Below are positions 1 through 6,576 of a stretch of 7,322 nt of DNA, piece after piece (positions within the stretch are counted from its first letter, which is position 1; the number at the start of each line of letters is the position of its first letter). The notes beneath the pieces were generated by a model. It did not search any database and was not told the DNA's origin. It saw nothing but the letters and a program-made list of their open reading frames with translations. Both the position numbers and the translations under genes were made by a program. Source of the stretch: Methanobacteriota archaeon (lineage in GTDB: Archaea > Thermoplasmatota > Thermoplasmata > RBG-16-68-12); assembly GCA_005878665.1 (NCBI GenBank), contig VBLR01000105.1:1-7322 (forward strand), read 5' to 3'.

Positions 1-1337
1 TCCTCGCCATTCCAGCCAGCGTGTACGCATTCGGCCGCCGTCTCTTCGGTCCGAGGACCGCCGCCATCGGCGTCCTGCTCTACCTCGGGACCCCCTCGAT
101 CCTGTTCAACGACGCGGTGCAGCAAGGGTTCGGCACGATCTTTTTCGCCCTCTCGCTGCTCGCGCTTTTCATGCTGGTCCAAGCGGTCGGCCTCGCGGCC
201 CAACGCCGGGCGATGGTCCTCTTTGCCGTCGTGAGTACGGGAATCGTGATGACCCATCATCTTTCATCATATGTATTTGCCTTCTGGGTCACGGCCCTGG
301 GGTTCCTGATGGTGCCCCGTCGAGCGCGGAAGACGTTGCCTGTATTGCGGTTGACTGTGTTGTTCACGTACTTCGTGGTGGCCCTGCTCGTGTACATCGA
401 CTTCCTGACCAAGGCGATCTTCCTCATCCACGAGTCAACTTTGACGATTGCGCTGAGGAACTTGATCGCACCGGAAACCGCAGCGACGGGATCGGGCTCA
501 AACTTGGGTCGGACGTTCACCCAAATCGAGATCGGATGGCTCGTCGCCACCCTCATCGGCCTGTTCGTCCTCGCCTTCTCCACGGCCGTGCGACACCGGG
601 CGACCCGTCACAATCCGTTCGACCTTTCGAACGGTATCGTGGCGTCGTTCCTCGTCTTCGTCACGCTCCCCTTGGTCGTCACTCCGCTCAACTACGTCCC
701 GCTTCGGATCAACGAATATGCAGGGTTCATCGTCATGCCGTTCGCGGGCGCGACCCTGATTCGTTGGGCTCGATCTGACTTCTGGAAGTCCGCTCGGCGC
801 GCGCCGCAGGTCCTCCGTGAGAGGCCATGGATCCCGAGGCTGGTCGTCGTGGCGATTGCCGCGGGAATCGTCATGGGCGGCAATCTCGCTCCGATCACGT
901 TGCGCGGGTATTTCGAGTCGTTCAACAGCCGCGCCACCGATTCACCGCTGTACCTCGGGGTCGATTCGATCCGGGTTTCGGATTGGGCCACGGACCACTT
1001 CGCCGACGGTCGGATGTGGGGCGATCAGCTGGCCAACGACGTCTTCGCGGGTTTCGGATTCATGCCCGTCGAGTTCGGAGCGACCCGTATTTTCGGTGGT
1101 ACGGTCCTCAATGAGTCCGCCTGGTGCCTTCTAAAGGTGCGCGACTACGTGGCGGTCGACTACTTGATGACGATCTTGCGCCCGAATTTCCTCCATGAAG
1201 GTCTGTGGCCGACCCCGATGTCGGCCGCGCAAGTCGGGAAGTTCGCGACGGATCCACACTTTGCCATGGTGTACCGAGATGCAACGTTCACGATCTATCG
1301 GGTCATGCTGCCGTCGCCGTTTCCTCCCTGTCTGTAA
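1..1337 (+). CDS. Multi-pass membrane protein, probable GT-C superfamily glycosyltransferase (5' end missing)
   Basis: The reading frame is open to the left edge (first full codon at position 3), so the N-terminus lies outside the window; the GTG at 21 is only the first in-frame start codon visible and is probably not the real start. Numbering from that GTG, hydrophobic segments lie near residues 14-30, 38-60, 64-98 (probably two helices), 108-137, 171-190, 205-225, 232-250 and 273-292. A soluble, probably exterior C-terminal region of about 140 residues follows. The motif MTHHLSSY (77-84) and the tail with WGDQLAND (333-340) and DYVAVDYLM (375-383) resemble archaeal GT-C/PMT-like proteins, which use lipid-phosphate-linked sugars on the outer face of the membrane. 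The acidic catalytic motif of GT-C enzymes sits in the first external loop and would be upstream of the window, so activity cannot be checked. The gene converges on the DUF1616-like gene, with 8 bases between stop codons. The family call is by resemblance; substrate unknown. Confidence 0.8.
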   Translation, partial: LAIPASVYAFGRRLFGPRTAAIGVLLYLGTPSILFNDAVQQGFGTIFFALSLLALFMLVQAVGLAAQRRAMVLFAVVSTGIVMTHHLSSYVFAFWVTALGFLMVPRRARKTLPVLRLTVLFTYFVVALLVYIDFLTKAIFLIHESTLTIALRNLIAPETAATGSGSNLGRTFTQIEIGWLVATLIGLFVLAFSTAVRHRATRHNPFDLSNGIVASFLVFVTLPLVVTPLNYVPLRINEYAGFIVMPFAGATLIRWARSDFWKSARRAPQVLRERPWIPRLVVVAIAAGIVMGGNLAPITLRGYFESFNSRATDSPLYLGVDSIRVSDWATDHFADGRMWGDQLANDVFAGFGFMPVEFGATRIFGGTVLNESAWCLLKVRDYVAVDYLMTILRPNFLHEGLWPTPMSAAQVGKFATDPHFAMVYRDATFTIYRVMLPSPFPPCL

Positions 1338-1345
1338 CACACGGC

Positions 1346-2242
1346 CTAGCTAACCATGACCCGGAGGAGGTTTTCCGTGACCACCGTCGATGTCGCGTCG
1401 AGCAACGCGAAGTTCAGGTAAAAGACGCCGGTCTGCTCGATCGAGATCGAGAACCGCTGCATCCACGTCTCGCGGGAGCCGAGGATGATGGACACGTCAT
1501 ATTCAGCAAAGGCGTCCATCCGTAGAGGAGAGGTCTGAAACACCGCGTGGAACGTCTCGTTTCCCACGGCATTCGTAGGGATGAGCCGTATTCGAACTGA
1601 GAAGGCGCCCGCAGTTGAACCGCCTAAGGCCGAGACGACGATGTCTTGCGGTTGGCCCTGGACGAAGCGAGTTGAAATGTTGGTGGTCCCGTCCGGAGCC
1701 AGGATTGCCAGTCCGGGCGACAGTTCGCCGGGATAATGGACCACCGCGAGGGAGATGAAGATCACGAGGGCCGCGATGATTCCCGCGAAGAGCACGGCTG
1801 CAACCCCTTTCTCGACCCTCGAGTAGTCGGACAAGTCAAAGAGGAGGCGCGTGAAATCGGTGAAGGCCGCCAAGGGATTCCCGCGAGGACGTTGCACGAG
1901 CCACGCGAAGATGGAGATCGGCAACCCAACGATGACCACAGCGAACACCGTGATCGGAATCCCGAGAATCGACACCCCTAACGCGGACAGCGATGTGATG
2001 AAGATCGTGAGTCCAGTCGAGAACGCGAGAATTTCGGGCGCCGACAGCCGAATCTCTCGTCCGACGATCAGGGACAGGGCGCAATACCCCATCGAAAACA
2101 GGGCGACAAGAGCGAGGGCGGCGCGGTAGGGGTTCGGAGGGAAGATCGCCACCAGGATGGCGTGGAGCATGAGGATGGCCGTCCCGATGCCGACGTATGG
2201 AAACGGCGGTCTCGCACCCGGCGGACTCGGGCCCGGGATCAT
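1346..2242 (-). CDS. DUF1616-like membrane protein
   Basis: A 298-residue protein with about five membrane helices (near 16-35, 40-60, 72-93, 96-117 and 147-169), then a C-terminal domain (170-298) of alternating hydrophobic residues that looks like a beta-sandwich and should face outward. The SAPEILAFSTGL segment (67-78), the short helical hairpins and the YSRVEKGVA stretch before the last helix (140-148) fit DUF1616, a family frequent in archaea, often near glycosylation genes, with no established biochemical role. The ectodomain pattern (GTTNIS, then FAEYDVSIIL and GVFYLNFALL) also fits. An in-frame TGA lies ten codons before the ATG at 2242 with no start between, so the start is well fixed; a weak GAAGGG lies just upstream. 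The gene lies 60 bases behind the GT4 gene on the same strand with no evident promoter between, so the two are probably co-transcribed. A role in handling or anchoring a glycan is inference. Confidence 0.78.
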   Translation of the reverse strand: MIPGPSPPGARPPFPYVGIGTAILMLHAILVAIFPPNPYRAALALVALFSMGYCALSLIVGREIRLSAPEILAFSTGLTIFITSLSALGVSILGIPITVFAVVIVGLPISIFAWLVQRPRGNPLAAFTDFTRLLFDLSDYSRVEKGVAAVLFAGIIAALVIFISLAVVHYPGELSPGLAILAPDGTTNISTRFVQGQPQDIVVSALGGSTAGAFSVRIRLIPTNAVGNETFHAVFQTSPLRMDAFAEYDVSIILGSRETWMQRFSISIEQTGVFYLNFALLDATSTVVTENLLRVMVS

Positions 2243-2302
2243 GGCTGCCCTTCGATGAGAAAGTCGGCGGACTCAAGTACCTTCGCGTGTCACGGAGGCA
2301 TG

Positions 2303-3487
2303 CTAACGTCCGGACATCGAGACAAAGGTCTTCGCGACCGCCGTCCACGACGGCGTCGCCTCGATCCATTCCCGATTCTTTTCCCGAATCCCTTCGAATG
2401 CGCTTTCGTCGAGGACCTCTCGAACGGCCCTTGCAATCCCTCGCGGATTGCGGGGCTCCGCAAAGACGAGGCCGGTGTTTTCCGCCAACTCCCGAATCGG
2501 ATGGACGCGCGTGGTGATCACCGGCAAGCCCGTCGCAACGGCCTCCAAGGCGACGAGGGGCAGGCCGGTCCGCACAAAGCGATACGGAAAGATCGCGAGG
2601 TCGGAGACTTGGTAGGCGGCTCGGAGTTCTTCTCTCGAGAGGAGGCCGTGGACGACGAGCAACTCATGCGCACCGATCCGGGTCCGGACGACCGTCGGCT
2701 GGGGGTACCGCCGGTCGCGCAGCAACAGGACGACCTGCGTCGGCGGGTTGCCCGGGAGGAAACGGGCGAGGCGCATCACATCGACGACCCCGCGAGAACC
2801 TTCCGGGGGACCCGTGAAGACGAATCGTCGGACGGCCGGCCCCAAGATCCCGGAGAGCCGCGGTCCGAGGTTTGTGCGCGCCCTTTCCAAGAAAAACGGA
2901 TCGAACGGATGTGGCACGACCGCGCAGGAGGAATCGGGAAGGCCGGCGGACGTCGCCCGTCGTCGATCGTCGTCCCAAAGGAACACGAAATTGTCCACAT
3001 ACGCACGTGCGTCGGGCCAAGTCCCGAAGCGCCTCGACACATACATCGCGACGTGATGTCGATCGTGAGGAATCTCAGCCGCCATCGTCGGATCGAGAAA
3101 TCGTCTCGCCAGCTCGGGCCCGCTATGGAGGGGCCTGAGAAAAATTCCCGTCAGCCGTCCTCGGAACGGGGAGCGGGGCGGACGACGCATCGAGAAGAAG
3201 AGGCCGGCGGTCAGGCGACACACGCCGAGGTCGAATCGGCCGGTTTGCAAGACGCCCCGCAGGGCGGGGGCAGCCTGGTAGTCGCCGGGGTCGGGATGGC
3301 GTTCGATGGGGACGTCGTTCCACGTTTTCATGCCACGCTCCGTCGTCACGACAACCGTCTCGTGGCCCAACGATCGGAGTGCGTGCGCAAGATCGCCCAG
3401 ATACCTCCAAGGCTGCAAGTTCAGCGAGGCGGACGGAAGAGTCTCGGTGACGATGGCAATTCGAAGGGTCTCCAAGAGCCGGCTCAC
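2303..3487 (-). CDS. Family GT4 (group 1) glycosyltransferase
   Basis: A GT-B fold retaining glycosyltransferase of about 394 residues, usual for GT4, predicted cytoplasmic and using a nucleotide sugar. The first strand (LRIAIVTETLP, 8-18) and a following helix open the N-terminal Rossmann domain. VVPHPFDPFF (190-199) is the interdomain segment corresponding to the usual PNGVD..F motif. RFVFTGPPEGSRG (221-233) starts the C-terminal domain, and FVRTGLPLVALEAVATGLPV (304-323) is the nucleotide-sugar loop. In the E-x7-E motif the second Glu is present (E315), but the first position is Thr307. No signal peptide or membrane helix is seen. The start is uncertain: GTG at 3487 has a GAGGTG touching it, too close for a good ribosome site; TTG at 3475 would give the typical N-terminus M-E-T-L-R-I-A-I-V but lies about 11 bases from it. 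The gene diverges from the formyltransferase-like gene and precedes the DUF1616-like gene. Acceptor and donor sugars cannot be told. Confidence 0.88.
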   Translation of the reverse strand: MSRLLETLRIAIVTETLPSASLNLQPWRYLGDLAHALRSLGHETVVVTTERGMKTWNDVPIERHPDPGDYQAAPALRGVLQTGRFDLGVCRLTAGLFFSMRRPPRSPFRGRLTGIFLRPLHSGPELARRFLDPTMAAEIPHDRHHVAMYVSRRFGTWPDARAYVDNFVFLWDDDRRRATSAGLPDSSCAVVPHPFDPFFLERARTNLGPRLSGILGPAVRRFVFTGPPEGSRGVVDVMRLARFLPGNPPTQVVLLLRDRRYPQPTVVRTRIGAHELLVVHGLLSREELRAAYQVSDLAIFPYRFVRTGLPLVALEAVATGLPVITTRVHPIRELAENTGLVFAEPRNPRGIARAVREVLDESAFEGIREKNREWIEATPSWTAVAKTFVSMSGR

Positions 3488-3499
3488 ACCTCTGAATCG

Positions 3500-3520
3500 C
3501 GCGCCCGCGAAGCGGGCGCG
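3500..3520 (-). other. 9-bp perfect hairpin upstream of the GT4 start
   Basis: CGCGCCCGC (3500-3508) and GCGGGCGCG (3512-3520) are perfect reverse complements separated by three bases (GAA on plus, TTC on minus). The element lies 13 bases upstream of the GTG at 3487 and would be at the 5' end of the GT4 mRNA if transcription begins near 3519. It could be a 5' stabilising or translation-control hairpin, or a protein-binding site between the divergent genes. No T-run follows on either strand, so it is not an obvious terminator. Confidence 0.5.
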
Positions 3521-3532
3521 GCGAGGATTCGC

Positions 3533-3549
3533 CGGAATAGGCTAAATAA
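3533..3549 (+). promoter_or_regulatory. Archaeal-type promoter of the formyltransferase-like gene (purine-rich BRE-like site plus A/T box)
   Basis: CTAAATAA at 3542-3549 stands out in a GC-rich context and is centred about 28 bases before the ATG at 3574. A purine-rich CGGAAT (3533-3538) lies just upstream, where the TFB-recognition element is expected. This spacing puts the transcription start at or within a few bases of the start codon, so the mRNA is probably leaderless; no Shine-Dalgarno sequence precedes the ATG. Based on motif and spacing only. Confidence 0.5.
3542..3549 (-). promoter_or_regulatory. Possible A/T box of the divergent GT4 gene, shared with the opposite promoter
   Basis: Read on the minus strand, the same block is TTATTTAG, the only A/T-rich octamer upstream of the GT4 start. 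With normal archaeal spacing it would start transcription near 3519, giving a leader of about 32 bases that begins with the hairpin at 3500-3520. The box is not a canonical TTTATATA and its minus-strand BRE is not obvious, so support is weaker than for the plus direction. Confidence 0.3.
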
Positions 3550-3559
3550 CCTCGGAACC

Positions 3560-3569
3560 GTCCGCGGAC
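3560..3569. promoter_or_regulatory. 10-bp palindrome between A/T box and start codon (candidate operator)
   Basis: GTCCGCGGAC is its own reverse complement and lies between the A/T box and the ATG at 3574, where a bound repressor would block the transcription start. Palindromes of this length are expected about seven times by chance in a window of this size, so only the position argues for function. Confidence 0.25.
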
Positions 3570-3573
3570 CCGA

Positions 3574-5283
3574 ATGTCCGAGGGGCCCGTTCCGAGAAGC
3601 CCTCCGCTCCGCCCGGTTCGGTTTGGCGTCCTCTGCGACGGGCCCAAGATCCCGACGTGGCAGGCCCGATGCATCGAGGAGCTGCGCGCCGGCGGAGCCA
3701 ATCTTGCCCTCATCGTCTTCCCGGCGGAACGGTCATTCGACGGCTCGCATCCCGGGAGCCTCCTGTTCCGTGCGTATGTCGCATCGCACCGACCTGCGGC
3801 GCTCCGGCCTGCGGACATGGCCGCCGCGTTCCGCGGCGTCCCCTCGATGCGGTGCCGCGCGACGACCCAAGGCGCGTTCACGGGGCGATTCGACGAATCC
3901 GACGTTCGCCGGATCCGAGCCTATGAGTTGGACTTCCTCCTTCAGTGCGGCTTCGGCGTCCTCGACGGCGAAATCTTGGACGCGGCGCGCTACGGCGTCT
4001 GGTCGTTTCAGCACGACGACGAACCTCCGTATCGGGGGATTCCGGCGTGTCTCTGGCCCATCTACAACGGGGACGCGGTCACGGGCGCGGTGCTGCGGCG
4101 CGTCGCCGGGCCTGTCGGCGGCGGAATCGCACTCCGAAATGGGTACTTCCGGACGGCCCTTCACTCCCTTCGAGAAAACGTCGACGGGGTGCATTTCGGG
4201 ATCACGGCATGGCCGGCCAATGTGTGCCAAGACCTCCGCCTCGGCCAGACGGTCTACCTGGAGGGCCCGTCGTCGGCCACGCCGGTCACCCGGTCGCCCA
4301 TTCCTTCGAACCGTCAGATGATCCGCTTCCTCGGCCGGCAAACCCGACACGCTATCCGTAGGGCCGCGCGGGGTCTCCTTCGCCACGAAGCATGGTGCAT
4401 CGGAATCGCGGAGGAGCCCATCGAAAGTTTCCTCCAAGCCCGCGGGGAGAAGCGGATCCGTTGGCTCGATCCTCCGGAGCGCGGGCGGTTCATCGCGGAT
4501 CCGTTCGGCGCCCAGGTCGATGGGGCCACCCACATCCTATACGAAGACTTCCGGTACGCGACCTCGAAGGGCGTGATCGCGACCGTGGAGGCTACCGCAA
4601 CCGGGACGCCTCGGACGCCCAAGATCGCGATCGAATTGCCGGTCCATGCCTCGTATCCGTATCTCGTCCTCGATCGCGGGGAAGTCTATTGCATTCCGGA
4701 GACGAACGAAGCGAGGGAGATCGGCCTGTACCGCGCGATCGATTTCCCGACTCGATGGGAGAAGCTGGGCACGCTCATATCGGGGGTCGCGGCCCTCGAC
4801 CCCACCGTCTTCCGTTACGATGGCCGGTGGTGGCTCGCCTGCACCCGGCGCGACGTGGGCGAAAACATGCCGTTGTTCGTGTGGCATGCGCGGAGCCTCG
4901 AGGGACCGTGGGAACCGCACGCACTGAATCCGGTGAAGGCGGACATCCGATCCTCGCGCCCCGCGGGGACCCCGTTCGTCCACCGCGACACCTTGTACCG
5001 ACCGGCCCAAGATAGCTCGCGGATGTACGGCGGTGGAATTGTGATCAACCGGGTCCTGCGCTTGACGCCCACGGAGTTCAAGGAGGAGCCCGCGGCGGCC
5101 GTCGAGCCGTTCTCCGAGGGCCCGTTTCCCGATGGGATCCACACGCTTTCCGCCGTCGGAGAGATCACGCTGATCGACAGCAAGCGACACCGCTTCGATC
5201 CGAGCGCGATCCCGTACGTCATCCGCAATCGGCCCGTTGCCGCGGGGGATCGCGCGAAGTCCCACCGCGCCGGAGATGAGTAG
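3574..5283 (+). CDS. Two-domain protein: formyltransferase-like N-terminus, GINT1-like beta-propeller C-terminus
   Basis: A 569-residue fusion without signal peptide or membrane helix. Residues 15-230 resemble the formyltransferase fold (Met-tRNA/GAR formyltransferase superfamily): VRFGVLCDG (15-23), LDFLLQCGFGVLDGEIL (119-135), GVWSFQHDDEPPYRGIPA (141-158) and TGAVLRR (170-176). After a basic linker (about 245-275), residues 300-550 match the propeller-type domain at the N-terminus of plant GINT1, which glycosylates inositolphosphorylceramide. Signatures are FIADPFG (306-312), YEDFRYATSKGVIA (323-336), HASYPYL (358-364), LDPTVFRYDGRWWLA (408-422), SRPAGTPF (461-468), LYRPAQDSSRMYGG (474-487) and DGIHTLS (520-526). 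I recall this pairing annotated in prokaryotes as a formyltransferase, but no reaction is established that I know of. The expected catalytic Asp seems to be Gly (about 182-184) and the expected Asn is Ser144, so true formyl transfer is doubtful. The start is fixed by an in-frame TAA at 3547-3549 with only ATG 3574 after it. A role in modifying a sugar or lipid head group is inferred from the neighbours. Confidence 0.85.
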   Translation: MSEGPVPRSPPLRPVRFGVLCDGPKIPTWQARCIEELRAGGANLALIVFPAERSFDGSHPGSLLFRAYVASHRPAALRPADMAAAFRGVPSMRCRATTQGAFTGRFDESDVRRIRAYELDFLLQCGFGVLDGEILDAARYGVWSFQHDDEPPYRGIPACLWPIYNGDAVTGAVLRRVAGPVGGGIALRNGYFRTALHSLRENVDGVHFGITAWPANVCQDLRLGQTVYLEGPSSATPVTRSPIPSNRQMIRFLGRQTRHAIRRAARGLLRHEAWCIGIAEEPIESFLQARGEKRIRWLDPPERGRFIADPFGAQVDGATHILYEDFRYATSKGVIATVEATATGTPRTPKIAIELPVHASYPYLVLDRGEVYCIPETNEAREIGLYRAIDFPTRWEKLGTLISGVAALDPTVFRYDGRWWLACTRRDVGENMPLFVWHARSLEGPWEPHALNPVKADIRSSRPAGTPFVHRDTLYRPAQDSSRMYGGGIVINRVLRLTPTEFKEEPAAAVEPFSEGPFPDGIHTLSAVGEITLIDSKRHRFDPSAIPYVIRNRPVAAGDRAKSHRAGDE

Positions 5284-5370
5284 GCCTCTGACAATTGCGC
5301 CGGAGCAGCGCAAGCCGCGGTCGACATCTTCCGCGCCAAGCGGTTCCGGCCGCCGCTCGTCGAAGGCCCG

Positions 5371-6483
5371 TCACGACGCTTTCGATGGCGCGCCCGTCCA
5401 CATTCGCCGCGCCGCGAACCGATAGGCCGGCACGAAGAGGTTGAGGAACGGACCCGACATGCCTCCGGGCCGGATCCACGTTTCATCCCAACGATCGACG
5501 GCGCCAAGACGATACTTGTACTCCTCGTTCCCGCGAAGCAAGTCCAACGTCCGCATCCCGTCTGCACCCGCGTCCTTGATCGATTCGTTGAACAACAGCT
5601 TCCCGATTTCGACGGATGCCAACTCGGGACTCCATCCGCTCTGGTAGAACGCGAGGGTGTCTCCCCACCGCAGGAAGCATAGAAGACCGACCATGTGATG
5701 ATTCTGCTCGGCGACCATCGCGATGGGACCCCGCTCAGCGGAACCGTGTGCAATGAGCCGACGGAGTAGCGCCTCGGTCGAGAGGAACCTGCTCGACACG
5801 CCCTTCTCCGCCATCCGCAATTTGTGAAGTTCGAGGAAACGCTCCACGAATGCGTCGTCCATCTGGCTGCTCGGAATCCATCGAAACGTGATCCCGGCCG
5901 CGTCGGCTCTTTTTTCGTACCGCCGAAGATGATGCTGCGTGCGCCGCATGCTCGCCGGGATCGCGTCGGGCCGATACAGAGCCACGCGAGGGCATGGATT
6001 CCGGAACAGCATTCGAGCGCCCGGAGGGACGAACGGCACGCCCGTCTCTGGATCGAGGTCCGGCAGGAGCAACGTCGAACCTCGCGTGCGCCGCATCGCG
6101 TATGTGCGCGCCGTCTCCTGGTATTCGGGAAGGACCGGCCAGCCGATGTGATCTGCATCCCCCACACCGCTCCCCGTGACCGTCCAGATCGGCCAGGCGG
6201 GAGGCAGACGCGAGTGAACGCGCCGCAATATATGACTGAGGAACTGGATTCCTTCCAACGAACCGGACGAACTCCGCCAGAGCGCGAGTTCGGTGGCCGG
6301 CATTCCACCGATCGTCTCCCACCAGGCCAAGACCCAGTCCGGGGTTTGGAAGTAGGATGTCTTCGGAATCCGAGCCATGAGCCGCAGCCATTCCTCCCGG
6401 AGGTCTCTCAGCTGCGCGAGGTCCGCTAACCGGATAATCTCTGGACCCTCAGGGTTCACGACCGCCTCCGCCGGGCCACTCAC
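5371..6483 (-). CDS. GNAT-fold N-acyltransferase, BioF2-like/CelD type
   Basis: A soluble protein of up to 370 residues with the double-GNAT layout of the BioF2-like acetyltransferase domain (Acetyltransf_6), seen in CelD/BcsL proteins and distantly in FemAB-type transferases. Visible hallmarks: SYFQTPDWVLAWW (43-55) in the N-terminal half; RRTQHHLRRYEKR (180-192), a basic helix typical of the start of the C-terminal GNAT unit; FVERFLELHKLRM (212-224); AFYQSGWSPELASVEIGKLL (278-297), which covers the acyl-CoA-binding turn; and LDLLRGNEEYKYRLGA (313-328), the strongly conserved end motif. Such proteins transfer acyl groups from acyl-CoA to amino groups, often in polysaccharide or glycolipid loci, so an amino sugar is the likely acceptor here (inference). 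GTG 6483 gives the longest form. GTG 6459 is preceded by GGAGG at ideal spacing and removes only eight poorly conserved residues, so it is the better-supported start. It converges on the formyltransferase-like gene (87 bases between stops) and diverges from the second GT4 gene. Confidence 0.85.
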   Translation of the reverse strand: MSGPAEAVVNPEGPEIIRLADLAQLRDLREEWLRLMARIPKTSYFQTPDWVLAWWETIGGMPATELALWRSSSGSLEGIQFLSHILRRVHSRLPPAWPIWTVTGSGVGDADHIGWPVLPEYQETARTYAMRRTRGSTLLLPDLDPETGVPFVPPGARMLFRNPCPRVALYRPDAIPASMRRTQHHLRRYEKRADAAGITFRWIPSSQMDDAFVERFLELHKLRMAEKGVSSRFLSTEALLRRLIAHGSAERGPIAMVAEQNHHMVGLLCFLRWGDTLAFYQSGWSPELASVEIGKLLFNESIKDAGADGMRTLDLLRGNEEYKYRLGAVDRWDETWIRPGGMSGPFLNLFVPAYRFAARRMWTGAPSKAS

Positions 6484-6576
6484 CGCACGAACGATCGAGT
6501 CCGGCCGTTACCAATTGTTTGTGTGCGGGATTATGATTTCGACGTCGGTCGGGGAGACGGAGGCGCCCTGGCGTGC
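6460..6576. promoter_or_regulatory. Divergent promoter region between the acyltransferase and second GT4 genes
   Basis: The spacer holds one A/T-rich block (about 6507-6540) in otherwise GC-rich sequence. ATTATGATTT (6530-6539) could act as an A/T box in either direction: start near 6560 for the plus GT4 gene, near 6508 for the minus acyltransferase gene. A second weak box, TTCAAATA (6583-6590), would suit the later GT4 start at 6634. None is a strong match. If the acyltransferase starts at 6483, the part from 6460 to 6483 is coding. Confidence 0.3.
6465..6469 (-). promoter_or_regulatory. Shine-Dalgarno GGAGG for the acyltransferase start at 6459
   Basis: On the minus strand GGAGG is followed by five bases (CGGTC) and then GTG at 6459-6457. 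This is an ideal ribosome-site spacing and argues for starting eight codons downstream of the longest frame (GTG 6483), which has no comparable site. Confidence 0.45.

Noticed and set aside
2162..4321. Plus-strand open frame of about 719 codons, the longest in the window
   Set aside because: It runs antisense to the GT4 gene and then out of frame through the first part of the formyltransferase-like gene. Its product is rich in Arg, Gly and Ser, has no recognisable domain, and would span two well-supported genes and their promoter. It is a by-product of GC-rich codon usage.
3733..4533. Minus-strand open frame of about 266 codons inside the formyltransferase-like gene
   Set aside because: It is fully antisense to conserved coding sequence, Arg/Pro-rich, and has no promoter or recognisable motif.
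5295..5313. Small hairpin (TTGCGC, 7-base loop, GCGCAA) in the convergent spacer after the formyltransferase-like gene
   Set aside because: A six-base stem with no T-run on either strand is weak and could be chance; not enough to call a terminator.
4815..6308. Minus-strand open frame of about 497 codons
   Set aside because: It overlaps the acyltransferase in another frame and the antisense strand of the formyltransferase-like gene. The product is rich in Arg, Ser and Cys with no domain pattern, while the overlapping frames match known families.
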